From Canna indica (Eukaryota; Streptophyta; Magnoliopsida; Zingiberales; Cannaceae), in contig CP136895.1 in assembly GCA_034359265.1 (NCBI GenBank), forward strand, positions 48,502,001 to 48,566,000: 64,000 bases of DNA, in the 5' to 3' direction. Of this stretch, positions 53,966-64,000 are shown in pieces. Each line of letters begins with the position of its first letter. Position 1 is the stretch's first letter. The notes beneath the pieces were generated by a model that worked only from the letters and a program-made list of their open reading frames with translations, was not told the origin of the DNA and made no database searches. The translations under genes and the position numbers were made by a program.

Positions 53966-54922
53966 AGTTGATAAGCCAATTATCCCATTGAGCATGTTGT
54001 AACAATATGCTTCAATATTGGATATACTTAATTAGAGAAAATTAAGTAAGAAAAATAGATTTAGGAAAAAAGGAAAAAATAATTTTTAATATTACATGGA
54101 GAGAATCTTAGATATTTGATAACTAATTTACATATGTTATTGATTCAAATCACTTTCAAGGAGGATAGGATAAGGGATGGATTAATATTTATTATTATTT
54201 TAGTGTTTGGATTAGAAGAAAATGAGAATAGAATAATATAAAATTAATATTATATCCGATGTACATCAGATTTAAAATTTTCATCTAATCCTCTCTCATA
54301 TATTATCCAATCAAATGCTATCATATCCAATGAAGCAAACATATCAAAAGTTCAATTCACTCCGATTTAGATTTAAGAATGATGTTTCTGTTTGTTTTAT
54401 GAATTCAAGCTCAAATAAAAGTGCTCTTTTTTGTAGTTTATGAATTTGAGTTAATACGATCCTTTCCAATAATAAATTTCAAATCACTTTCATTTAGATT
54501 TGAGAATGGTGTTTGTGTCATTCTTAATTTATTTGGAGTTACATTGCCAATTCCTACCGACTAAGTCACTTGAGCAAATTGAAGAAGTTTTTGGAATACC
54601 AAACCTTTAGTTTGCTCTTTGTCTCTAGGAGATACATCGAAAGCAGTTTATGTTTGTATGGAACTTATGAACTGAATTAGTGTATTTGAGGATTTCTCTT
54701 GCGGGATTTATAGTAAGCTAGTTTGTTCTTGGTTGCTCGTTCGGGTTTTATAGGATGGAGCAGGAAGATGAAGGCTTCTGGACAATATATATTGTTTAAG
54801 CAATTGCCGGTACAATTGTATGATTGCCCCTTCTACCCTACATTGCTGTAGGACCCATATTAATCATTAGGGTTGGATCTTTTTCTAGACTTGTAAGTTG
54901 GTTGTTTCCATGCAAAAATGAT
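53966..54922. other. Non-coding AT-rich stretch
   Basis: No gene or known element seen. Near 54340-54560 the phrase CACTTTCATTTAGATTTGAG has an earlier variant (CACTCCGATTTAGATTTAAG), indicating an old local duplication. Confidence 0.45.
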
Positions 54923-55042
54923 TTTTCTTTTTTAACAAAAATACAAAATCATAATAGGTGATCATATTAGGGATCGAATTCTATATCTCTAGACAACATA
55001 CAACATGTTGCCACCAACTGTGCTACCCACAGTTGGCCTACA
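54923..55042 (-). mobile_element. tRNA-derived SINE
   Basis: On the minus strand it carries a good Pol III A box, TAGCACAGTTGG (55014-55025), and a B-box-like GAATTCGATCCC (about 54969-54980) some 35 bp downstream. It ends in an A-rich tail AAAAAAGAAAAA. The 9-base direct repeat AAAAATGAT lies on both sides (54914-54922 and 55043-55051). Length about 120 bp. The box sequences recall plant Au-type SINEs, but I cannot fix the family. It would be transcribed by Pol III and mobilised by LINE enzymes. Confidence 0.65.
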
Positions 55043-55051
55043 AAAAATGAT

Positions 55052-55310
55052 CTATTATTATAACTATCCTCATTTGTATTTTTGTTAAGTGTTTTTCTAA
55101 GTCAAGTTCCTAATGAGGCCATATAAGTTATAATTCATTGATACCTAATCTAAATATGTTATAAACACATTACATTGTTATAATCTAATCAAAATCTAGA
55201 CCCAAACTTTTTTTTTCTCCTTTTATATGAATTTTTTTTTGTATCTTCTCTTGATTGTACCTACACCTAATTCTTTTTTTTTAGTATTTTTCTGCTATGG
55301 TTTATTTTGC
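55052..55310. other. Non-coding AT-rich stretch
   Basis: Poly-T tracts and no recognisable feature. The left end of the Tat-type LTR may lie within it. Confidence 0.4.
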
Positions 55311-55778
55311 TAATCATGGAGGAAATTCACATATATATGGACTAGACTAAGACTTTGGGCCCTACCAGATTAGGCCTAGAAGGGCTATCGTTCATGAACT
55401 AGACTCAAATCAAGCCAAACGGCTCGGCGCAGAGGCTCCACCCGACTATACAAGGACATCCATGTCCTCCTTAATTACGAAAGATTCTTGATTACGAGCC
55501 CGACATCTCCGAGATCAACCTCGATCCATTTCGAGCAACATCTTTGTGAGATTACCGGGCAGTATTATCGTCATTCATTTTTCATCCTGCAATATATATA
55601 GATACAACATACCTCAAGTGACCTAGAGTCTAATTTATATTACCTCCACCTTGATCACATCCTGACTTAAGCGTCGAAGTATCTTTTATAGCCCCCACGG
55701 CCCGCTAGAGTTGCACCTGACCAAGAGCAGGAGACGCACCATATTGGATCTCATCGATTCGACTTCAGGCATAAATAA

Positions 55779-55796
55779 TTGGCACCCACCGTGGGG
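55779..55796 (+). other. Tat-type primer-binding site
   Basis: TTGGCACCCACCGTGGGG follows the LTR end ATAAATAA. This form is common directly after LTRs of plant Tat elements. Confidence 0.7.
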
Positions 55797-55820
55797 CTGA
55801 GTAATTCTTATTTGCCCCAT

Positions 55821-56397
55821 AATGGTTGGAACCTGGAGTCAAGCGAACGCTGCCGCACGCAGGCAACACCCTAGTGGCGACGCACCCCCACTACTTGTAG
55901 ATGCTGAAACGGTGAGGAGCAACGCCTTCACTCCAATCAATCCCCCACCAAAAGCATCCTAGCTTAATCGACCTTGAGGCGGAGAACCAATGGTTAGCAA
56001 CCCAGGTTGAGATGCTGCCGCAAGCTCGGGAACAACACCCTGCCAGTTATTAGTGCCGCTCCTCATAGCATGAAGAAAGCAATCATTTAGTGAGGAGGAG
56101 GTCCATTTCCATCCTCGAGACTTTGCAGACCAGATCGCTGTACAAAGTCGAAGGACATGATCGAGTTCTAAGAGAAGGTTGTGAGTTACATAGAGATGGA
56201 GGAGCTCAGAGAGGCGAGAAAGGCCGATAGGCAAACTGCCCAAGATGATATCGAGGACAAGAAGGGTAAAAGGCCTGACATAGGGGGGCTAAGGACAGAG
56301 ATCATCGTGACGAGGCCGCAACAAGAGAGGAGGATCGCCCTCCAGGCCTATTCCCAGGTTCGATGGATACACCCCCCTCAACATCAGATGAGAGACC
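55821..56397 (+). pseudogene. Tat-type Gag, N-terminal part
   Basis: Begins MVGTWSQANAAARRQHPSGD, then stops and frame changes. RFDGYTPLN near 56360 is the Gag region immediately before the interruption. It resumes at 58023 after the solo LTR. Confidence 0.6.
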
Positions 56398-58017
56398 TGT
56401 TGGCCTATGGTTTTAAATCTTGGTCTTAATTTGGGTTTTGATGATAACAAAAGAGGAACAAATGTATTAATGAAGAAATATTTTCAGGTTCCATATCGAT
56501 TTGTGTATGTTGTCCCCGATCGGAGAAATCGGCAAGGACGATCGTCAACGCTTGGATTTCGTCGGGAATATAAAGTTTAGGTTTAGGGTGTATAGCATGT
56601 GTTGTAAATACTCTATTTGATGCATGAGAACCCAAAAACCGAAACCCGAACCCCAAATCATGAAAACTCGGAAACGGCCCTGAAATTCACTAAGCCTAGG
56701 GAGCTCCTTGGAGGGCTATATGACCTAGACATTTTATTGGCACCAAAAGTTTCGGTAATTGTTCCTTAGGTAAAATCTAGTTAACGATATATTTTTAAGG
56801 AATTTTTGGAAGACTTTAACCGATCCATATTTGATCCAGGAGATTGTAAATTTTTTGATTTTTGGGAATTTGTACTAGACCCCAAAAGTTAGATTTTGAT
56901 TTTTAAGGATTTTGATGTTTTAGATATTTTTATTGAAATCAAATGGGGGTTATTCCTTATATAACATTTATGTTTTAAAGTATTATTAACTTAAAGTTAA
57001 GAAATATTATATAAGAAGACTTAGCGAATATGAAACCCAAAAACGAACAACGAGCAAAAAACTCAGCCAAAACTAGGCTATTTTTTGGGTTCCGACTGAT
57101 GGGCGGTCGACGGTTGGTCGACTGGCAGAGCTAAAAAATGGCTAGTGAGCTCCGGTCGATGGCTGATCACTCGGCCGATCGATCAGCCATCAGTCGGCCA
57201 CCAACGGGGCGGCGCCAATGGGCAAAAATAAGCCTGTTGGGATGGCATGTGTTGCCTTCTCTCTTCATGGCTTATAAATACGAAGCCATGAGAGCCTTCC
57301 ATGGGCATCCAACACTTCCTTGAGCCATTTTTTATCATTCTTAAGCTATCATTGAGACACCTTTGATCAAACTAACCTTCATTCTTGATCTTGCCTTTGA
57401 ATCCTTAAAGATTTACCTTATCAAGTCATCAAGAGGGGCTAGGTGATTCTTGTTGGAGCTAAGTGTTATTGTTTTGATTATTGCTCCAATTGTTATTGTA
57501 TTTTGTTTGTTTAATTTCATTATATATCAAGTATGTAAACCTAGGTTGCTAGGTTTTATTGAGTTGGGTGGTAGCCTTTATGTTTGAGGCTTAAATCCGC
57601 CAGTGTACTTAGTTTGCTATGATTAGTGATTGTTGTCCCTTAAGGTTGAGGTGGAAGAGTGCTCTCGGTAAGAAGGCGGAGACTTCCAGGTGTGAAAGTG
57701 CCTTAGCTTGAAAGCGGAGACTCTTCGGGTAAAAGGTCCACATTGTAAGGGAAATGATATAATCTAGTAAAGCTAAGTTTGAAAATCCTAAGCGGGGTGC
57801 TTAGGTAGTGGAGTAGGCATTAGGGCCGAACTACTATAAATCTCATTTCGTTAGCATTGATACTTTGTGTGTTGAATTACTTCGTATTTATTGCTTCCGC
57901 TTGCTATTAATATCGTGTTTAGCCTAACTAATCAAGAAACGATTAAAACCAGAATTAGGTTAAAGTTTTAGTTAACACATTATTCACCCCCCCTCTAGTG
58001 TGACCATTTGAACAACA
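56398..58017 (+). mobile_element. Solo LTR of the Sirevirus-like family
   Basis: It starts TGTTGGCCTATGG and ends GAACAACA, with AGACC on both sides (56393-56397 and 58018-58022). Inside are TTTTGATGATAACAAA, a GGTCGAC-type palindrome cluster (57095-57200), a TATAAATA box (about 57267), TCCCTTAAGGTTGAGGTGGA and the poly-C-containing end ATTCACCCCCCCTCTAGTGT. It is 1620 bp and related to but clearly diverged from the LTRs at 2980 and 9567. Two internal copies of TATAACATT/TATTATATAAG words suggest small duplications. Confidence 0.9.
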
Positions 58018-58440
58018 AGACCATTCTCTAGGAGGTCTACCATCTGCATCTACTCAGACCTCCTAGTGCTCCAGAGTAGCCGAAACCTTTGTCCAAAGTC
58101 GACAAGCGCAAGAGGTGCGAGTTCTACCGAACTTTTGGACACACCACCGGGGCATCCATTGTACTATGAGATCAAATCGAGCGCCTGATTAGGGAAGGCC
58201 GCCTTGACCACTACATTCGACGTGGTCAAAGCCACAGTCGACTCCAGCGGAACCTCGGCCACCAACGCCAAAGTCCGAGCAGGACACCACTGCCCTGCCA
58301 CATCACAAACAATCATGACGACATTAGGACCGAATGACCCCACGCCGAAATCTACAAAGTCATCGAATAAATCACGGGCAGATTCATCGGAAGAGGTGAG
58401 ACGAGCTCAGGTAGAGCAGAATCACTCCAGACCAACATAA
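58018..58440 (+). pseudogene. Tat-type Gag, C-terminal part
   Basis: SARGASS-like and KRKRCEFYRTFGHTTGASI, then DQIERLIREGRLDHYIRRGQ, the zinc-binding and following segment of Tat Gag (C-F-H-x-GH-T-C pattern, with the last Cys lost). Frame changes near 58200 and stops near 58168 and 58345 break it. Confidence 0.75.
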
Positions 58441-58489
58441 CGGTCGGCCAGACAACTCGTCCTTGGAGGTCGTACGCACTTACCCCGGT

Positions 58490-59055
58490 AATACCTTTCT
58501 ATGAAGCTGACTTTTAGGGGATTGACAAAAATTTGCATGGCCCTGTTGTTATTTCCGTAATCGTTGGTGATTTCCTTGTCAAGAAAGTTCTGTTAGACTA
58601 GGGAAGCTCAGCCAACGTCCTATTCTACACAACATTAAAAAAGATGCACATCAGCGAAAATTCACTCCGTCCTTACCATGGGGAACTCATCGACTTCTCT
58701 GGAGAGCAAGTCGACGTTGGAGCCTACTTATGGCTAGCAACAATGTTCGGCTCCCCATCGAGAACGAAGACAGTGGATATACAATTCCTCATCGTCCAAT
58801 GCTAGAGTCCCTACTGCATGATCTTGGGCCGACCTTCCTTGAGCAGTATTGGATCTGCAGTGTCGAATCCCCACTTTGCCATCAAATTCCCTATCTCTGA
58901 GATAGAGATAGGAGTGGTACATGCGCACCAAAAGGAGGACCGCGTTTGTTACAATGAATGCATAAAACTCAAGCCAACTGGACCAGAGGAAACACAAGAC
59001 ACTCTGCCTTCGCCAGCAATACATGTTCTTCATGTAGCCTCGGATTCCAAGACAC
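58490..59055 (+). pseudogene. Tat-type aspartic protease
   Basis: GDFLVKKVLLD then a stop and GSSANVLFYTTLKKM: the D-x-GSS active-site region. Next HGELIDFSGEQVDVGAYLWL, VDIQFLIVQC, YCMILGRPSLSSIGSAVSNP and HFAIKFPI. The order matches Tat proteases preceding RT. A TAG at 58599 falls on the residue between the catalytic Asp and Gly, and another stop is near 58801. Confidence 0.85.
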
Positions 59056-59079
59056 TCTGACGATTTGGAACCTATATGT

Positions 59080-59310
59080 AAGTCGAATGGCCTATACTAG
59101 AAGGGGGGGGGGGTAGTGTGTTAACTAAAACTTTAATCCTTTTTAATCCTTTTCTTGATTACTTAGGTTAATGCTCAATTCAAACTAGATGAATGCGGAA
59201 GGAAGTGAATTATTCAAGTAAATAAAACTCAAAGTAAGCAATGCAAACACAATGATTTATAGTGGTTTGGCCCCAATGCCTACTCCATTACCTAAGCACC
59301 CCTATTGGTG
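59080..59310 (-). repeat. Terminal fragment of a Sirevirus-family LTR
   Basis: GGCCTATACTAGAAGGGGGG through GGCCCCAATGCCTACTCCAT matches the end of the neighbouring LTR (59316-59540) in the same orientation. It is about 230 bp and truncated at CCCCTATTGG. Confidence 0.8.
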
Positions 59311-61000
59311 AAATGGCCTACACTAGAGGGGGCGGTGGGGTGAATAGTGTGTTTGCTAATCTTAAACTTAATTCCAGATTCAATCGTTTTCTTGATTACT
59401 TATGTTAATGCACAATTCAGCTACTAAATGAATGCGAAAGCGAATAAACAAGTCGAGTAATAAATACGTAAAGTAAACAATGCAAACAAAGAGATTTATA
59501 GTGGTTCGGCCCCAATGCCTACTCCAGTACCTAAGCACCCCACTTAGGATTTCCAAACTAGTTTTACTAGATTAATTAGTTTCCTTACAATGAGGACTTT
59601 ACACTAGAAAGTCTCCACTCTCAAACCGAAGGCATTTCCACACCCGTAAGTATACCGCCTTCCTACTGAGAGCACTCTCCCACCTCAACCCTAAGGACAA
59701 CTCAACTAATTCTAGTAAACTACGTTTACACCGGTGGATTTAAGCCTTAACACCAAGGCAAGCACCAACTCAATCATACCTAGCAACCTAGGTTTATACA
59801 AATGATATACAATGAAAATAAACCACAAAATACACAAACAATGGAGCAAATAATTAATACAACAAATACTTAGCTCCGAACTCGAATCCTAGTTCAATTC
59901 CTCTTGATGCCTTAATGATGAATTGATCAAAATTCTGAAGGCAAAATCAAGGTTGTATCATGAGAACTAGGGTTTGCAAAGAAATGACTCAAGAAATATT
60001 TTAGAATGATCAAGAATGGCTCAATAGAATCATGGATCATGGGAGGAAGGCTCTCGTGGTCTTGTATTTATAGACCATGAAAAGAAGAGGCAACACTCCT
60101 CACTTTAACAGGCATATTTTTGCCCATTATCAACCGCCGGTCACTTGCCGGTCGATCGTCGATCGACGGACCGAGCGACCAGACCCTTTTTTGAGTTCCG
60201 GGCATAGTTTGGTTGACAGATTGTGTGATCAAACCTAGGAAAATAGGTTTTTTGCTTATTTTTCTTTGTGTTCTTCGTTTTCGGGGTTTGGTCTTCAACG
60301 TGCGTCAACTTGGAGATCTTTCCAAGTGTTTTACATGTTCTCTAGACTCGTCCAAGGCGTCTTCGGTGCACACATCGAAAAAACTAGAAATTTCTGTGAC
60401 GAATCCGAACGCGTCGAAGGCTATATCAAGAAATCTAGGCTCAAACTAGGGGTTCACCAAAGAAGTGTCCCAATCAAAGCTTCTGGGTGTCAAAGGATGT
60501 CTCATGAAGCATTAAGAGGTCATAGGAAGGCTTTGAACCAAGTTATATAGGCAGATGAAGCAATGAGGCTCAGGCACAACGATTGGAAACGACTATTTTT
60601 CTATTCATTACAGTGCTGGTCAATCTGTCGGTCGAAGGTTCAGTCAACCAACCATTCGATCGATGGTCGACCGAATGGTTACTAGACATTTCCAGCAACC
60701 TTCGATCAAAGTCCAGTCAGCCCTTCGGTCGATCCTTCAACAAAATTTGCATTCAACAAATAAACATAAATAAGGATTACCTCCATTTGCATTCAACAAA
60801 AAAATTTTATAATCTCTTGGGTCAAATATGTCTTTAACTAGTTTCAACCTAAGGAACAATTACTGAGACTTTTGGTGCTAAGGAGATGTCTAAATTATAT
60901 AGCCCTCCAAGGAGCTCCATAGGCTTAGATAATTTCTGGGCCCTTTTCTAATTTTTCTGGTTTTCATGATTTGGATTTTGGGTTTCGGTTTTTGGGTTTC
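59311..61000 (-). mobile_element. Sirevirus-family LTR, truncated at its 5' end
   Basis: On the minus strand it is collinear with the solo LTR 56398-58017: the AT-rich end, CCACCTCAACCCTAAGGACA, a TATA region near 60068, two palindrome clusters (60120-60190 and 60610-60740), and ATATAGCCCTCCAAGGAGCT. It stops at GGGTTTC where CACTA-3 begins, so its first ~220 bp lie elsewhere. Confidence 0.8.
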
Positions 61001-61731
61001 CACTATTAGAATTATCGTTGTCACCGACGGCTCAGGCCGTAGCTGAACCATCGGTGAAGACTATCACGGATGGTGCGGACCATGGTAAAACATTGTCACT
61101 GATGTGTGCGTCTCAGAAAAGGTGTGACGGCCGCCCTTAGTCGTCACAAGTAATCATCAACGACAGCCGCTCGAGCCGTCACTGATTTATACACATCAGT
61201 GATGGCCCTAAGCGGCTGTCGCTGATTTAAACACATCAACCGCGGTTGGGAGCCGTCGGTGATATTATTAGCAACCGTGATATTTGGTGCTGCCTAGACC
61301 ATCAACCATTTACAATATGCTTTCCGCCACGGCGTAGTGACGGTCGGCCATGGGTAAGCTGTGGCTGAAGTTATATTCTATAACTGAAAAAATTAAATTT
61401 TAAAAATTCCTGTATACAATGATATTTATACATTATAATCTATTTAGAATCACATATTACAACCACAAAACATTATACACATACATTTTCAACCAACCAT
61501 ACAAGTTTTACTTAAATATCATCAATCTAAGCCTCAAACTGGAGGCAAACAAGTATCAAAATATCATATATACAATTATAAGTATATAAACAACTATAAG
61601 CCTCAAACCGGAGGCAAACAAGTATCAAAATATGAAATGTAAAGTATAAACATCTATCAAGTATCTAAGCCTCAAATTGAGACTAACAAATATCAAAATA
61701 TAAACAAAATACAGTAAACCAAAATCTCACG

Positions 61732-61862
61732 GCTACGGTGGAGGTGGTGGAGTCGATAGGGACTAGATCGGGAGCGTCGACTGGGTTGAGGAGGAGGAGG
61801 GCTGTGACATCATCGGTAGAAGGCCCGAGTGAGATGCAATCTCAATGAGGAGGGCATACATG
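61732..61862 (-). pseudogene. CACTA-3 Ptta-type protein, C-terminal exon part
   Basis: MYALLIEIASHSGLLPMMSQ followed by PSSSSTQSTLPI and a stop. It joins in frame to QTMQNM on the other side of the solo LTR when one copy of the target duplication is dropped. Ser/Pro/Gln-rich C-termini are usual in this family. Confidence 0.65.
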
Positions 61863-63190
61863 TGTAGGGGGGGTGAATAGTGTGTTTACTATAACAATTA
61901 GCCTAAATTCATTTAATCGATTGCTTAGATTAGTTTAGGCAAGATGCAATTATGCGATTTAAATGCGGAAGCGATATAAACAATTAAGTACACACAATTT
62001 AAAATAATACAAACATGGGTATTTATAGTGGTTCGGCCCCAATGCATACTCCACTACCTAAGCACCCCGCTTAGGATTTTCAAACTAGTTTTACTAGATT
62101 AATTTACGTTTCCCATACACACAATGACTTTTCTCCAAAGAGACGCGCTCTCGACCTAAGGCACTTCCACACTAGGAAGTCACCGCCTTCTTATCGAGAG
62201 TCCTCTTCCACCTCAACCCTAAGGGACAACTAAACTAATCCTAGTAAACACTACGTTTACACAAGTGGCTTTACACCTAACACCAGGTAACCACTTCCAA
62301 ATTCAGACCTAACAATCCTAGGTCTGTCACTTGCAAATTCAATTAAAATGAGTTCAAATAACAATGAAGATTACAATGAAAAGAGCTAATAATAGAACAA
62401 GAATAACTACTCTTTTCAATCCTTGTAGCCTTCAACTCGTCAAGATGTAGAGCTTGATCAAAACCCGAGTTGAGCCCAGCTTGTGCGCTTGAAGAAGATG
62501 TCCGCAGAAGGAAACAGAGCGCACTTTAATGAAGCGTTGGAAGGCTTTTAATCTCCTTTTAAAGTGCTTAAAAATCTGTAGGAGTTAAGTAGTTAAAAGA
62601 ATCATATGAGGGTATATTTATACCCTGCTGAAGAAACAACTGTTCAACGGATAGAAAACTATCCGTTACAGGCCGCCGACCGAATTGTCGGACGATCGAC
62701 TGGTCGACCGGTCCTTCGACCGCTTCTCTTTACTCTGTGGGCGGTCGACCGACAGGTCGACTGCTTGACGCAAATTGTTTGATCCGTGACTTCCAGTCAA
62801 CCCATCGGTCGACCGACGTGATCTTGTGTCTTCAACAAACGCAGGTCGGTCGATCGGCTGGTCGACCGCCCGAGCTACTGCCCAATTTGGGCTTTGATCG
62901 TTCGACCGCCCGGTCGACCGAAGTAGCTCTGCGATTTTTCTTCCTTTGTTCGATCGACCGAATGGCTACTGCCCCTTTTTACCTACATTCGGTCGATCGT
63001 CCGGTCGATCGAATCTAGGCTGAAATTGTTTTTTGAGCTGATTTCTTCAACTTTTTCGATCGAGGACATCAAATGCTAATTGATATGGAACCTGAAGGAT
63101 ATTCTGAATGAAATCATTAGTCCCATGTTTGTTATCATCAAAACCATCGAAATAGAGATTAAGGCTAAGGTTGAAAACCTAAAGCCAATA
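61863..63190 (-). mobile_element. Solo LTR of the Sirevirus-like family
   Basis: The outer duplication is ACATG (61858-61862) against GCATG (63191-63195). On the minus strand the LTR starts TATTGGCTTTAGGTTTTCAA like the copy at 2980, has a dense GGTCGACC cluster (62680-63020), a TATA region near 62620, and CCTTAGGTCGAGAGCGCGTC. Its 3' terminus is short by ~20 bp (ends at CACCCCCCCTACA). It is closer to the LTRs at 2980 and 9567 than to the one at 56398. Confidence 0.85.
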
Positions 63191-63510
63191 GCATGTTCTG
63201 CATCGTCTGTCTCAACTTGTCATTCATGTGTCTCTGCTCCTCCATCGCATGTATCTATTCCTCTATTGTCGCTCTGTGCTGTGTTAGCTCAGACTCTAAG
63301 GCCACTATCCGGTTGTGGTCTTTTGTCCACGATGTCGAGGGCCGCTCAGCCGCAACGGGAGGGGTCGGTGCCCCAAGTGGCCCTAACACGTCGCGTGCAT
63401 GGCCACTGCCTGCAAAGCCATAAACACGGCCGTGCTCCCAGCCACCTGTGGCCTCGACCCATGCACCCGCGTCAAACTCCTCTGGCGTGCCTCCGAGATC
63501 GATCACAGTC
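63191..63510 (-). pseudogene. CACTA-3 Ptta-type protein exon
   Basis: VIDLGGTPEEFDAGAWVEAT, VYGFAGSGHARDV, then a coiled-coil stretch NRIVALESELTQHRATIEEQ. The YG(x)G...Q-rich then coiled-coil pattern is that of the TNPA-like/Ptta proteins that accompany TNP2. A plausible acceptor (ACAAG) lies at 63511, though the phase to the previous exon is uncertain. Confidence 0.7.
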
Positions 63511-63589
63511 CTTGTGTAGGTCTACTACACGCGTTTATATTAAAAGTATGAATACAAATTGCGTAAATCAAATAGACATAAATACTTAC

Positions 63590-63709
63590 CATGATGATCG
63601 AGGCCCTGCTATCGACATAGTCCCCTGCTCCTCGTCGTTGACGGTGAGTGCGCTCAAACACCTGCATCAGCGAGGGGCGTTGGACGGTGTCATCCTCCGC
63701 AACTCGCAT
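63590..63709 (-). pseudogene. CACTA-3 Ptta-type protein exon
   Basis: MRVAEDDTVQRPSLMQVFER, THRQRRGAGDYVDSRA: the FERTHRxxxGxxVDxR signature of the Plant transposase (Ptta/En/Spm) family. Bounded by GTAAG donor and TAAG acceptor on the minus strand. Confidence 0.8.
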
Positions 63710-63790
63710 CTTACATTAGAAAACAAATACATTAGTATCATTATACAAAATATATAATATTTTAATTAAAAGTAAGAAAATTATACATAC

Positions 63791-63990
63791 CATACGACGC
63801 TCGTGCACCGCAAAAGACATGGAGCCACTAGTGTGGCGCGCCCCCGTGCCATCCCCCCCCGGACATGCAATTTCTCGACACTGTCCGGGATTAGGTGGAT
63901 TGGAAGAAGAAACAACCACAATAGAGGAGTCACCATGAGTTTAGGTTGGATGGTCCTATTCCATTCAGGATTCATGTTATTTATATTGCA
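63791..63990 (-). pseudogene. CACTA-3 Ptta-type protein exon, incomplete upstream
   Basis: GTGARHTSGSMSFAVHERRM corresponds to the HTxGSxxFxxHxxRM motif of the same family. It ends at a GTATGT donor and joins in frame to the next exon (HERRM then MRVAEDD). The 5' part, upstream of about 63900, is not clearly coding in one frame. Confidence 0.7.
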
Positions 63991-64000
63991 CTAAGAATTT

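Larger units (their letters stand above)
55310..59080 (+). mobile_element. Tat-clade Ty3/gypsy element: LTR end, gag and protease, interrupted
   Basis: An LTR-like region (about 55310-55776) is followed by TTGGCACCCACCGTGGGG, a typical primer site of Tat/Retand elements. After it come Gag with a knuckle-like CEFYRTFGHTTGASI segment and an aspartic protease. Reverse transcriptase and beyond are absent; the sequence ends in LTR pieces of another family near 59080. A solo LTR (56398-58017) splits gag with a perfect AGACC duplication. The LTR start was not determined. Confidence 0.75.
61001..64000 (-). mobile_element. CACTA-3: CACTA transposon, one end and Ptta-type gene
   Basis: It starts with CACTATTAGAATTATCG directly next to the truncated LTR. 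The following ~350 bp are rich in words like CACCGACGG, GCCGTCGGTGAT and GACGGC in both orientations, as expected for subterminal repeats. Exons of a Plant transposase (Ptta/En/Spm) protein lie on the minus strand further in, and the element leaves the window. It is interrupted by a solo LTR at 61863-63190. Confidence 0.75.

Noticed and set aside
54970..55025. Possible functional tRNA gene
   Set aside because: A and B boxes are present, but no cloverleaf or CCA-acceptor pairing can be drawn and the flanks show a SINE-type duplication.
1..64000. A novel cellular system such as a gene cluster or defence locus
   Set aside because: All longer open frames trace to transposons or gene fragments. 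Nothing suggests cooperating intact genes.

Overview
The window looks like nuclear, heterochromatic DNA of a flowering plant. Every part I can identify is a plant transposable element or a broken plant gene: Ty3/gypsy Tekay-, Reina- and Tat-type retrotransposons, a Sirevirus-like Ty1/copia family, CACTA and PIF/Harbinger DNA transposons, a tRNA-derived SINE, and exon pieces of spliced plant genes. I see no intact cellular gene, no rRNA or tRNA gene and no CRISPR array. The sequence does not let me name the species.

Layout. 1-196 is the end of a Tekay-type LTR. 197 to about 11.9 kb is a decayed CACTA transposon (CACTA-1) with its TNP2 transposase on the minus strand, split by an 8-kb gag-only Sirevirus-like element (2980-10987). 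After an exon scrap resembling a metal-tolerance (CDF) transporter comes CACTA-2 (13415-23526). It carries four exon pieces of a kinesin-light-chain/nephrocystin-like TPR gene and has a 3.4-kb solo LTR (16666-20083) in one of the captured introns. 24.6-25.1 kb holds an internally deleted trihelix-type transcription-factor pseudogene on the minus strand. 26.9-28.1 kb is a broken PIF/Harbinger transposase. Its 3' tail reappears at 35758-36799 because Tekay-type element RT-A (29346-35752) landed inside it.

From 37007 to 51537 lies a minus-strand Reina-like element (RT-C). Its 3' LTR was split by a nearly complete but dead Tekay element (RT-B, 37309-46985). 51.5-55.3 kb holds tandem repeats, a diverged LTR fragment and a SINE. 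About 55.3-59.08 kb is the gag-protease part of a Tat-clade element interrupted by a Sirevirus-like solo LTR (56398-58017). More minus-strand LTR pieces of that family fill 59.08-61.0 kb. CACTA-3 begins at 61001 and runs off the window; its Ptta-type exons are interrupted by another solo LTR (61863-63190).

Most insertions can be dated relative to each other because target-site duplications (TSDs) survive: GTCTC (2975/10988), ATA (13412/23527), ATAGG (16661/20084), GTTGT (29341/35753), CAAAG/CAGAG (37304/46986), GGTCC (37002/51538), AGACC (56393/58018), ACATG/GCATG (61858/63191), and AAAAATGAT for the SINE. In several cases the host reading frame resumes across the insertion. None of the element proteins is intact. 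The most unusual objects are the gag-only Sirevirus derivative with its tandem-repeat spacer and seven polypurine motifs, and the gene-capturing CACTA-2.
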